Positions 33,273 through 41,147 of a stretch of DNA of 64,000 bases are shown piece after piece; the stretch's first letter is position 1, and each line of letters begins with the position of its first letter. A program made the translations under genes and the position numbers. The stretch is taken from contig DASXES010000110.1 of assembly GCA_036489975.1 (NCBI GenBank), positions 186,001 through 250,000 on the forward strand, read 5' to 3'. This DNA is from Roseiarcus sp036489975. Lineage in GTDB: Bacteria > Pseudomonadota > Alphaproteobacteria > Rhizobiales > Beijerinckiaceae. The notes below the pieces were generated by a model. The model had not been told where the DNA came from, did no database searches, and was given only the letters and a program-made list of their open reading frames with translations.

Positions 33273-34814
33273 CTAGAAGAAATCGACTGTCGTTCTCACG
33301 CCCAGCACGAAAGCGTTGCGATTCGACGCGTTCGTATAGCCGCCCGGACAGATCACATATTGCGCGTCGAGCTTTAAGTTCAGCCAGGGCGCCGTCTGCC
33401 ATCCATACCAGGCTTCCGTTACGTATTCATTTCGCTGCACGTAGCCGGGGCCGACGCCCAGGGAATCGGCCAGGATCTGCCCATCGGCGATATTCGGATT
33501 GACGTGGGTCGTGCCGACCGCAATCCCGTATCCATCTCTGGGCCTCCAGGGCCCGAGGCCATATTGCACCAGTCCCCCGAAGATCTGATAGTCCGTCGCG
33601 GACGTACGGCGATCCGCGTAAGAAGCGAGGAGAAAGACGTTCAGGCCGTTATTTTTCTTGTCCGGGTTGTCGGGAGCAAGGGCGAGTTGCTGCTGCAACA
33701 CGGTGGAGAAGCCGTAGCGTCCGTGGCCGGGAACGCCCGGCAGCCCCGACACCAGGATCGGCTCTCCATTGATGCTGTTCGCAACATTCGCCGCGCTGTC
33801 GCTGCTCCACCAACCTCCCAATTGGTAGCTTCCCGCGAGGCCATTGAATTTTGGCGTCCAGGCGATTTCGGCGGGAAAAATGGCGCCTTGCGACTCGCCG
33901 GGGAAGGCGGGCAACGAAGCGGGATTGGGCGTCGTGTCTAGATAGGCGGAGTTCGAATCGAAAACGCCGACCTTGGCATAGCCTTCGGATCCGAAATTCA
34001 CCTTGGCCACGGCGGCCCACTGGCTGACTGGCCAGTTGTAGATGTAGTCGCCCACGAGGTTGCCTGCCTGCCCGGGGCAGAAGGTCAGATTGATGAAGTC
34101 GCAAGGGTAGCTGAAAAACTCGTCGCCGAACGCCATCCGGCCGGCCGTGGTTTCGAGCCGGCCATCGAACCATTTTTGATCCCAGGCCAATTGCTCCAGG
34201 CGAAGGATGTTGCCGCGCCCGTAGACTTCGTTGAGCAATTGCAGCGCCGGGATGCCTGCGTCCGTTGCGGCGTCCCGGCCCCAGCGATTGACCAGGGTCA
34301 GCAGGACCGAAGCGCCTTGGAGACCCAAGCTCTTTTGCAGGTCGAATTGAGCCTGAAGCGCGACTTGCCCGGCTTCCTGGGCTATGCGGCGGTCGCCGCC
34401 GGAGAGGTTCATCACCGCTTCGTCGACGCCGGTGATCGAGACATTGATGCCGAGATCGCTCAGCTTTGAGCGGATGCCCGGCCATTCGCCGAGAAGATGC
34501 GGCGTGGTGGCGAAATAGTCGGACGGCAGCGCCGGCAAAACGGGGAAGGGCGCGGGAGCGCTCACGGAAGCCCCCGAAGCCGATACGGCGGGCGGCGCGC
34601 CCTGCGTTTCCTGGGATGGCGCGGAAGCGTCCGCCGGCGGCAATTCACCAGGGAGCGCCGTTGACCCTGTCAGAAGAATAATCGCCAAGGAAATTGCCAG
34701 CCGCGGATCGCTGTAGCGTCCTTGCAAGAAACGCCGCCGCGCGGGCGCTCCCGGGGCTCGCCCACGGAGCAACTCATGAAGAGCGAGCAACTCATGAAGA
34801 GCACGCGTGGCCAT
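33273..34814 (-). CDS. OprB-type carbohydrate porin
   Basis: The 513-aa protein has an N-terminal hydrophobic signal (LAISLAIILLTGSTALPG), a Pro/Ala-rich linker, and an OprB barrel from about residue 100 (LLGEWPGIRSKLSDLGINV) to a terminal TTVDFF ending in Phe. OprB porins admit glucose and related sugars across the outer membrane. With the sugar porter 38 bases downstream it forms an import unit. The start is uncertain: the first 18 residues derive from an exact 18-bp tandem duplication and may precede the true start. Confidence 0.88.
   Translation of the reverse strand: MATRALHELLALHELLRGRAPGAPARRRFLQGRYSDPRLAISLAIILLTGSTALPGELPPADASAPSQETQGAPPAVSASGASVSAPAPFPVLPALPSDYFATTPHLLGEWPGIRSKLSDLGINVSITGVDEAVMNLSGGDRRIAQEAGQVALQAQFDLQKSLGLQGASVLLTLVNRWGRDAATDAGIPALQLLNEVYGRGNILRLEQLAWDQKWFDGRLETTAGRMAFGDEFFSYPCDFINLTFCPGQAGNLVGDYIYNWPVSQWAAVAKVNFGSEGYAKVGVFDSNSAYLDTTPNPASLPAFPGESQGAIFPAEIAWTPKFNGLAGSYQLGGWWSSDSAANVANSINGEPILVSGLPGVPGHGRYGFSTVLQQQLALAPDNPDKKNNGLNVFLLASYADRRTSATDYQIFGGLVQYGLGPWRPRDGYGIAVGTTHVNPNIADGQILADSLGVGPGYVQRNEYVTEAWYGWQTAPWLNLKLDAQYVICPGGYTNASNRNAFVLGVRTTVDFF
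34767..34802. repeat. Exact 18-bp tandem duplication at the start of the porin gene
   Basis: Two identical copies of GAGCAACTCATGAAGAGC occupy 34767-34784 and 34785-34802. If translated they give the repeated HELL segment at residues 7-17 of the porin frame. Confidence 0.85.
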
Positions 34815-35110
34815 GGCGGACTCCTAGGCGCGGAGGAGTGTTGCACGCGCTTTCCGTGCTGGGGGTGAGCCGTCTTCCGTCACCCGAATCGCGTGAGCGT
34901 TTGATGGAGGGCACATTCGCGCGGGCGCCGGTGCAAAGCAAGCTGGCGCCGAAAGTGACATGATCGGACGCCAGCCGCCTCCCGGGCGGTGACCGGCGCG
35001 AGTTTTGACCTGGCGAGCCGACCGGCCGCTTGAGCCTCAAGGACAAGCCTGAGACAATACCTTGAGAGATTCAGCCCAAGACCCGAAAGCAAGCCTCGAA
35101 AGGATGCCGC
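34815..35110. other. Divergent intergenic region between porin and adenine deaminase genes
   Basis: About 300 bases with no convincing coding frame. It must hold the promoters of both divergent units. AAGGA precedes the ade start codon. No riboswitch was recognised. Confidence 0.4.
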
Positions 35111-36820
35111 ATGAGCGACGCCATCGCCTTTCTCAAGCGCGCCATCGAGCAGGGGCAGGGGCTTGCTGAAGCCGATGTGGTGCTGAAGGGCGGGCGGATT
35201 TTCGATCTCGTCAGCGGCGAACTCGTTCCAAGCGATGTGGCGATCTGCAACGACCGCATCGTCGGAACGATGGGCGAATATAGCGGCGCGCGCGAGATCG
35301 ACGTCCGCGGCAAGATCGTGGTTCCGGGATTCATCGACACGCATTGCCACGTCGAATCCTCGCTTCTGACCCCGCTCGAATTCGACCGCTGCGTCCTTGC
35401 CCATGGCGTGACCACGTCAATCTGCGATCCCCACGAGATCGCCAACGTGCTGGGCCTGACTGGCCTCAGCTATTTCCTCGACGCGTCGATGCTGACCGCG
35501 ATGGACTTGCGCGTGCAGCTCTCGAGCTGCGTTCCGGCGACGGCGCTGGAGACTTCCGGCGCCCGGCTCGAGGCCGATGATCTTCTGCCGCTCGCCGATC
35601 ACCCCAAGGTGCTGGGGCTGGCGGAGTTCATGAACTTTCCCGGCGTTCTCGCGCGCGATCCGTCATGCCTCGCCAAGCTCGCGGCGTTCCAGACCCGGCC
35701 GATAGACGGGCACAGCCCGCTGCTCAGCGGCGCCGCGCTCAACGGTTATTTGAGCGCCGGCCCGCGCACCGACCACGAGGTCACCAACGTTGCGGAAGCG
35801 AAGGAGAAGCTCGCCAAGGGCATGCAACTGCTCATTCGCGAAGGTTCGGTGAGCAAGGACCTGCATGCGCTCGCGCCCATGATCACCGAGCGCAACTCGC
35901 CGTTCATCGCCTTCTGCACCGACGACCGCAATCCGCTCGACATCGCGGAGGAGGGACATCTCGACTTCGTCATCCGGACGGCGATCAAGCTTGGCGCGCC
36001 GCCGCTCGCCGCTTATCGCGCCGCGAGCATTTCCGGGGCGCGCATCTTCGGCATGCGCGACCGTGGCCTGGTCGCGCCCGGCTGGCGCGCCGATCTCGTC
36101 GTGGTCGACGACCTCGAGCACTGCGCCGTCTCTTTTGTGATGGCGCGCGGGCGCGTTGTTGACGAAGCTCTGTTCGCCGCGCGCGCTTCAATCGCGCCGG
36201 TCGGGCGCGCGAGCGTCAAGGCGCGCCGCGTCGAACCGGCCGATTTTGTCGCAAGAGGGCAGGGGCCATCGACCCAGGCGATCGGCGTCGTTCCGGGCAA
36301 GATCATCACCGGGCGCGTTCCGGTGACGCTGCCGTTCAGAAACGGCGAGCGCGGCGTCGATCTAAGCCAGGACGTCGTCAAGGTCTCCGTGGTCGAGCGC
36401 CACGGCGTCAACGGCAATCACGCGACCGCTTTCGTGCACGGCTTCGGCATGAAGCGCGGGGCGATCGCCTCGTCGGTCGGGCATGACAGCCACAATCTCT
36501 GCGTCGTCGGCGTGGACGAAGCCGACATGGCGGCGGCGGTCAACCGCCTGCGCGAGACCGAGGGCGGATTTGCGGTGGCGCGCGACGGCAAGGTCGTCGC
36601 CGAGCTGCCGCTGCCTGTCGCGGGCCTGATGAGCCTCAAAACCTTCGAAGAGGTGCGCGAGGCGCTGATTCCGCTGCGCGCGGCGGCCAAAGGTTTGGGC
36701 GTGACGTTATCCGAGCCCTTCCTTCAGGTCGCCTTCCTGCCCCTGCCGGTGATTCCGCATCTCAAGATTACCGACATGGGGTTGGTCGATGTCGACAGGT
36801 TCGAATTCGTGCGGGACTGA
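35111..36820 (+). CDS. ade: Adenine deaminase
   Basis: The 569-aa amidohydrolase converts adenine to hypoxanthine in purine salvage. Metal-ligand motif FIDTHCHVESSLLTPLEFDR lies near residue 78, followed by HGVTTSICDPHEIANV, DGHSPLLSG, FCTDDRNPLDIAEEGHLD and the family C-terminal domain (VERHGVNGNHATAFVHGFGM, SVGHDSHNLCVVG). Length is typical for the Ade/YicP family. It is monocistronic. Confidence 0.95.
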   Translation: MSDAIAFLKRAIEQGQGLAEADVVLKGGRIFDLVSGELVPSDVAICNDRIVGTMGEYSGAREIDVRGKIVVPGFIDTHCHVESSLLTPLEFDRCVLAHGVTTSICDPHEIANVLGLTGLSYFLDASMLTAMDLRVQLSSCVPATALETSGARLEADDLLPLADHPKVLGLAEFMNFPGVLARDPSCLAKLAAFQTRPIDGHSPLLSGAALNGYLSAGPRTDHEVTNVAEAKEKLAKGMQLLIREGSVSKDLHALAPMITERNSPFIAFCTDDRNPLDIAEEGHLDFVIRTAIKLGAPPLAAYRAASISGARIFGMRDRGLVAPGWRADLVVVDDLEHCAVSFVMARGRVVDEALFAARASIAPVGRASVKARRVEPADFVARGQGPSTQAIGVVPGKIITGRVPVTLPFRNGERGVDLSQDVVKVSVVERHGVNGNHATAFVHGFGMKRGAIASSVGHDSHNLCVVGVDEADMAAAVNRLRETEGGFAVARDGKVVAELPLPVAGLMSLKTFEEVREALIPLRAAAKGLGVTLSEPFLQVAFLPLPVIPHLKITDMGLVDVDRFEFVRD

Positions 36821-36980
36821 GGGCAAGCGCGGGGTCGTGGCGAGATTATTGATCGGAAGACCTGCCCTCCCGGAAAGAAGGGCGCCCTGTCTGATTTCGA
36901 ATCACCCTTCGCGTTTTTGCGCTCCGCCAGGGCGACTTTGTGCGCGCTTATCGCCACCGATCGCGAACACGAGATGCGAC

Positions 36981-37010
36981 TTGTAAACCGTCGGCCGACA
37001 CCATACATTG
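36981..37010 (+). promoter_or_regulatory. Putative promoter/operator of higBA
   Basis: TTGTAA (36981-36986) and ATACAT (37003-37008) are 16 bases apart, just upstream of higB. Between them is a perfect 10-bp palindrome GTCGGCCGAC (36990-36999), a candidate binding site for the HigA repressor. Confidence 0.4.
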
Positions 37011-37014
37011 TGGA

Positions 37015-37293
37015 ATGATCAAGCGGTTTCGTCACAAGGGACTCGAAGCCCTGTTTCGGACCGGCAGCGCGAAAGGCGTCAATGCTCAACTGGCCCCAAA
37101 ACTACGGCGAGCTTTGCTGCGTCTAAATGACGGACCGCTCCCCGAGGCGATGGCGTTGCCGGGTTTTCGGTTTCACTCGCTCAAGGGCGACCGTGACGGG
37201 GTGTGGTCAGTATGGATAACCGGCAACGACCGTCTGACATTTGAGATTGACGGGGAAGACGCGATCAACGTGGATCTCGAAGACTATCGCTAA
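37015..37293 (+). CDS. higB: HigB toxin (RelE superfamily)
   Basis: The 92-aa protein matches HigB closely in length and motifs: MIKRFRHKGLEALFRTGSAK at the start, FHSLKGDRDGVWSVWITGND in the middle, RLTFEIDGEDAINVDLEDY at the end. Ribosome-dependent mRNA endonuclease of a type II toxin-antitoxin module. The frame is open to 36940, but ATG 37015 is the family start. The antitoxin gene follows after 16 bases. Confidence 0.92.
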   Translation: MIKRFRHKGLEALFRTGSAKGVNAQLAPKLRRALLRLNDGPLPEAMALPGFRFHSLKGDRDGVWSVWITGNDRLTFEIDGEDAINVDLEDYR

Positions 37294-37309
37294 TGGATTC
37301 AGTTACCGC

Positions 37310-37609
37310 ATGGAAATGTTCAACCCTCCGCATCCTGGAGAAATCCTTCGCGAGGAATGCCTAAAGCCTCTCCACTTGACGGTGACAGCCGCGGCTAAGG
37401 GGCTTGGCGTCTCGCGGGGGTCGCTGTCGGAACTTTTGAACGGCCACAACGGCATTTCCGCTGACATGGCGATACGCCTCGAGAAGGCGGGATTTGGCTC
37501 CGCTGAATCCTGGCTGCGCAATCAATTGTCTCACGATCTTTGGCAGGCGCGCCGTCGCGCCAGGGCGATCAAAGTGACGCGATTTTCGGCTCCGCGAGCG
37601 GCTGAGTAG
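37310..37609 (+). CDS. higA: HigA antitoxin (XRE family)
   Basis: The 99-aa protein from ATG 37310 (or 37316) begins with the family's FNPPHPGEILREECLKPL and has a helix-turn-helix AAKGLGVSRGSLSELLNGHN and GISADMAIRLEKAGFGSAES. It neutralises HigB and represses the operon. It is the short canonical form, unlike the long XRE-ImmA protein at the left end. Confidence 0.92.
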   Translation: MEMFNPPHPGEILREECLKPLHLTVTAAAKGLGVSRGSLSELLNGHNGISADMAIRLEKAGFGSAESWLRNQLSHDLWQARRRARAIKVTRFSAPRAAE

Positions 37610-37695
37610 ACAAAAGCGCTCGACCGCCGCCGCGGATGGCAAGCGCGCCTTCGCCGCGCTTGAGGTCAGCTCGCATGACATCCCCCTAGCAATCG

Positions 37696-38073
37696 TTACG
37701 CCTGCCCGCGGCTCGCGATCGCAAAAACCACCGCCAGCGCCACCCAGGCGAGGATCATGGTCGTGCCGCCGATCGGAGCGGCGAAGGCAAAAGCGCGCGC
37801 GCCCGTGAAGACATGGATCGCGAGCTCGGCGGAAAACATAATCGCCCCCGCCTCCATGATGAAACCGACGATTAGAAGGGCGCGCGCCGAGGCGCCCCCG
37901 ATTCGGGCATGGGCGGCGATCGCCAGCGCGGCGCAGGCGTGCAGGATGAGAAACAGAGCCCCCCTCTCGGCGAGTTCGCCGCCGTTCGCGTGGACCCCCG
38001 CCGCCGCCAGCGCCACGCCAGCTGCGCCCATGAGCGCGGCGACGCTGGCGAGAATGAGGGGGGCGCGGGTCAT
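37696..38073 (-). CDS. DUF423 family membrane protein
   Basis: The 125-aa protein from ATG 38073 (GGAG upstream) has four transmembrane helices and the DUF423/YgdD pattern: LASVAALMGAAGVALAAAG, a LHACAALAIAAHARI segment, and GFIMEAGAIMFSAELAIHVF and PIGGTTMILAWVAL near the end. Small inner-membrane protein of unknown function. It is divergent from the GNAT gene. Confidence 0.85.
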   Translation of the reverse strand: MTRAPLILASVAALMGAAGVALAAAGVHANGGELAERGALFLILHACAALAIAAHARIGGASARALLIVGFIMEAGAIMFSAELAIHVFTGARAFAFAAPIGGTTMILAWVALAVVFAIASRGQA

Positions 38074-38206
38074 GCTCTGCTCCAGCCGGCGAAGTCGCTT
38101 CGGCTCAGCAAAGCAGGCCATGGGGCGGGCGCTTGTCAAGCTGGCCGTCGCCGCCGATCCTGTCGGCCTCGCGCTTCCTGTCGCGAGCAACAACGGGAGG
38201 ACGGCA

Positions 38207-38659
38207 TTGGCGGATTTCAGGGTGCGGGGGATTGAGCGCGCGGATCGCGCGCAATGGACGCCGCTGTGGCGGGCCTATCTCGATTTTTATCGCGCTAAGT
38301 GGAGCGACGAGGTGGCCGAGGCGACCTTCGCGCGGATTTTCGATCCGCTCGAACCGGTGCATGCCGTTGTCGCCGATCGCGGCGGCGAGCTCATAGCCCT
38401 TGCGCACTATCTGTTTCAGCGCAGCACGTGGCTCATCAATTCGCAATGCTATCTGCAGGACCTCTATGTCAGCGAGGCGGCGAGGAGCAGCGGGGTGGGT
38501 CGCGCGCTGATCGCGGCTGTGGTCGAGGCCGCCAGGCAAGCGGGTGCGGCGCGCGTATATTGGCACACGCATGAGACAAACGCCGTCGCGCGAAGACTTT
38601 ACGACGCGGTCGCTGTGAACACAGGCTTCATCCAGTATCGCATCGATCCTCTGGACTGA
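38207..38659 (+). CDS. GNAT family N-acetyltransferase
   Basis: The 150-aa protein has the GNAT core: FRVRGIERADRAQWTPLWRA at the N-terminus and the acetyl-CoA loop LYVSEAARSSGVGRALIAAV (R/Q-x-x-G-x-G/A type), then YWHTHETNAVARRLYDAVA. Start choice: TTG 38207 sits six bases after a near-perfect GGGAGG and directly before the domain. An ATG at 38120 in the same frame lacks a ribosome site. The substrate is unknown. Confidence 0.85.
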   Translation: MADFRVRGIERADRAQWTPLWRAYLDFYRAKWSDEVAEATFARIFDPLEPVHAVVADRGGELIALAHYLFQRSTWLINSQCYLQDLYVSEAARSSGVGRALIAAVVEAARQAGAARVYWHTHETNAVARRLYDAVAVNTGFIQYRIDPLD

Positions 38660-38752
38660 CGCTGGGCCGTGAGACTTGCCGCAGTGCAAAACTTGCCTCA
38701 TGTTGCGCGGCCCGGAAGCCTTTGATGGGCGACGGGTCAGCAGGGGGTCTCA

Positions 38753-39121
38753 ATGGTGTCGCGACGTCTCGCCAGGCGGTCTCTGGCCATCGCCAGGGCC
38801 AACGCGCAAGCGGGCGCCGACGCTGCGCTCACCATTGCCGCTCGCACGCAAAATCTCCTCGCGCCAGGTGGCCGCGAATCGGACAAAGCGCGTGAGGCGC
38901 GGCTCATGGTGCAGGAGAAGGTCGACGCGGCGATCGAAGGCGCTTTCGCTGCTCAGGCGGCCTGGGGCGCGTTCTTCATCAAGGCCGCATTCGGGGGTGT
39001 GCGAACGCCTAACGATGTTTCGGCGGGTCTCACCGCCATCGCCGAGGCCGCCGCCGGGCCCGCGCGGCGCAAAGTGCGCGCCAATGCGCGCCGGCTGACC
39101 GGAGCCAGGGCGTGGCCTTGA
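38753..39121 (+). CDS. Small alanine-rich helical protein, phasin-like
   Basis: The 122-aa protein is alanine-rich and all helical, with no signal or membrane segment: RARANAQ-type N-terminal helix, VQEKVDAAIEGAFAAQAAWG in the middle, basic tail RRKVRANARRL. Composition and the EK-x-x-A-x-EG-x-x-A pattern resemble phasins, but the match is not decisive. AGGGGG lies nine bases upstream of the ATG. The stop falls in the 17-bp tandem repeats that follow. Confidence 0.55.
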   Translation: MVSRRLARRSLAIARANAQAGADAALTIAARTQNLLAPGGRESDKAREARLMVQEKVDAAIEGAFAAQAAWGAFFIKAAFGGVRTPNDVSAGLTAIAEAAAGPARRKVRANARRLTGARAWP

Positions 39122-39185
39122 TGAAGACCTGGCGTTGACGAAGACCTGGCCTTGACGAAGACTTGGCCTTGACGAAGCGTTGGCC
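39118..39185. repeat. Four tandem copies of a 17-bp unit
   Basis: The unit TTGACGAAGACCTGGCC and variants occur head to tail at 39118-39134, 39135-39151, 39152-39168 and 39169-39185. They sit between the phasin-like gene and dedA, and a partial relative (GGCGTTGGCGTTAACGAA) lies before the MFS gene at about 39868-39885. Confidence 0.85.
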
Positions 39186-39190
39186 CTGAC

Positions 39191-39835
39191 ATGGAGCTTC
39201 TGCCGCATCTGCAGCATTTCGTCGCGACTTACGGTTATTTCGCCGTCTTCCTGATCGTCGCGCTGGAGAGCGCCGGGATTCCGATGCCGGGCGAGACCGT
39301 TCTGGTCACGGCCGCGATCTTCGCCGCCCATGGAACGCTGAACATCTATGGGGTGATCGCGACGGCGGCGGCGGGCGCGATCCTCGGCGACAATTGCGGC
39401 TATTGGGTCGGCCGCGAGCTCGGCTTTCCGCTCATCTACCGGTACGGACGCTACATTCGCCTGGACGAGCGACGGCTCAAGGTCGGGCAATATCTTTTCC
39501 TCAGGCACGGCGGGGCGATCGTGTTTTTCGGCCGCTTCGTCGCGGTGTTGCGCGCTTTTGCGGCCTTTCTCGCCGGCGTCAACCGCTACAATTGGGAGGC
39601 GTTCTTTCTCTTCAACGCGGCCGGAGGGATCGTCTGGGCCTCGATCTTCGGCGTCGGCGGCTATATGCTTGGCCGCGCGTTCGAGCATTACGCGCGTCCC
39701 GTCGGGATCGCCGTGCTCATCGTCGCCGCGGTCGGCGTGATCGTGGCCGCGCGCTTCATCCGCTCGCACGAGCAGGCGCTCGAGGACGAGGCCGAGCGAG
39801 CGCTCCCCGGACCGCTGGTCAAGCCAAAGGCTTGA
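39191..39835 (+). CDS. DedA family membrane protein
   Basis: The 214-aa protein has the DedA/SNARE-associated pattern: FLIVALESAGIPMPGETVLV, GDNCGYWVGRELGFPL, FFGRFVAVLRAFAAFLAG and NRYNWEAFFLFNAAGGIVWA. The F/L-GRF-x-P/A-x-x-R region is conserved. DedA proteins are implicated in undecaprenyl-phosphate or phospholipid translocation. No strong ribosome site is visible because the tandem repeats end six bases before the ATG. Confidence 0.9.
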   Translation: MELLPHLQHFVATYGYFAVFLIVALESAGIPMPGETVLVTAAIFAAHGTLNIYGVIATAAAGAILGDNCGYWVGRELGFPLIYRYGRYIRLDERRLKVGQYLFLRHGGAIVFFGRFVAVLRAFAAFLAGVNRYNWEAFFLFNAAGGIVWASIFGVGGYMLGRAFEHYARPVGIAVLIVAAVGVIVAARFIRSHEQALEDEAERALPGPLVKPKA

Positions 39836-39896
39836 GGCGGCGCTGACCGACGCGCGGCCTTGGCCAAGGCGTTGGCGTTAACGAAACGGAGCGGAA

Positions 39897-41141
39897 ATGC
39901 CAGCGAGGCTAACGGCCGCAATTCCTGCTTTGCCCGCGCTGCTCGCGGGCTTCTTTCTCATGCAGACGGGCAACACGTTCCAGGGAACGATCTTGAGCAT
40001 CCGCGGCGAGATCGAGGGTTTCACGCTGGCTCAGATCGGCGCGGTCGGGGCGGGCTTCTGGGCTGGCGTCCTTATCGGATCGCTGCGCGCAGCCTCAGTG
40101 ATCCGCCGGGTGGGCCACATTCGCACCTTCGCGGCTTTCGGCGCCATCGCGGCGACTGCGCCGCTTCTGCACCTGCTCATCGTCAATCCGTTCGTGTGGA
40201 TGGCGGCGCGGGCGCTGACCGGATTCTGTTTCGCGGCCATGTTCATCGTTATCGAGAGCTGGCTCAATGCGGGCGCAAGCTCCGAAAACAGGGGACAGAT
40301 TCTCAGCATCTACGGGATGACCGGCTTGCTGGCCGGCGTAGGCGGCCAGCTTCTTCTGCCCACGACCGATCCGGCCGGGTTCAGGGCGTTCTGCATCATC
40401 GCCTGTATTATTTCCGTCGCGCTTGTGCCGATCGCCCTGACCCAGGGAGCAGCGCCCGCGCCTCTGGGCGAAGGCGGCCATGTGAGCCTCAGCCGGCTCT
40501 ATCGCGACTCGCCCCTGGGGGTCGCGGCTGGTTTCTTGAGCGGCGTGACAACCGGCGCCTTCTTTACGCTCGGCCCGATCTTCGCCGAGCGGCGAGGCCT
40601 GGGCACGGGCGAGATCGCGATCTTCATGGCGTGCGGCACGCTCGGCGGATTCGTAGCGGCCTGGCCGCTCGGTTTGCTCTCGGACCGCTACGACCGGCGA
40701 CTCGTGATCATTGGCGCGGCCGCTGCAGCGGCGGCGAGTCTCATCGGCATGATGGCAGTCGTGCCGACCGACGCCTATCCGTGGCTGCTCTATCTCTGCG
40801 TCGCTCTGTTCGGGGGGATGATCATCCCGACCTACAGCCTGGCGCTCGCTCATCTGAGCGATGCGGTCGCGCGAGAGGAAATGGTGGCGGCGTCAGGCGG
40901 CCTTCTGCTGGCGCATGGCGCGGGGGCGGCGGCGGGCCCCTTGCTCGCTGGATTCGCCATGTCCGCGGTTCCCGGCGGCCTGTCGTTCACCCTGATCGCG
41001 GCGCAGGCCCTCATTGTGCTGTTCGGAGCAAGCCGGCTCATCGCGCGAGCGGCGCCGCGCGCGCGCAAGAGCGCGTTCGCACTCGAGCCTCCGGTCCCCG
41101 TCGGGACCGAGTTCTCGGCCGCGCATTCGGCAAAAGCCTAG
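39897..41141 (+). CDS. MFS transporter, YcaD/DHA-type
   Basis: The 414-aa protein has twelve hydrophobic helices and the MFS loop 2-3 region (GSLRAASVIRRVGHIRTFAA). FIVIESWLNAGASSENRGQI is typical of the YcaD-like subfamily, and the helix 8-9 loop reads GLLSDRYDRRLVII. The substrate is unknown. GGAG lies six bases before ATG 39897. It is 60 bases downstream of dedA and may share its transcript. Confidence 0.87.
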   Translation: MPARLTAAIPALPALLAGFFLMQTGNTFQGTILSIRGEIEGFTLAQIGAVGAGFWAGVLIGSLRAASVIRRVGHIRTFAAFGAIAATAPLLHLLIVNPFVWMAARALTGFCFAAMFIVIESWLNAGASSENRGQILSIYGMTGLLAGVGGQLLLPTTDPAGFRAFCIIACIISVALVPIALTQGAAPAPLGEGGHVSLSRLYRDSPLGVAAGFLSGVTTGAFFTLGPIFAERRGLGTGEIAIFMACGTLGGFVAAWPLGLLSDRYDRRLVIIGAAAAAAASLIGMMAVVPTDAYPWLLYLCVALFGGMIIPTYSLALAHLSDAVAREEMVAASGGLLLAHGAGAAAGPLLAGFAMSAVPGGLSFTLIAAQALIVLFGASRLIARAAPRARKSAFALEPPVPVGTEFSAAHSAKA

Positions 41142-41147
41142 TCAGTC

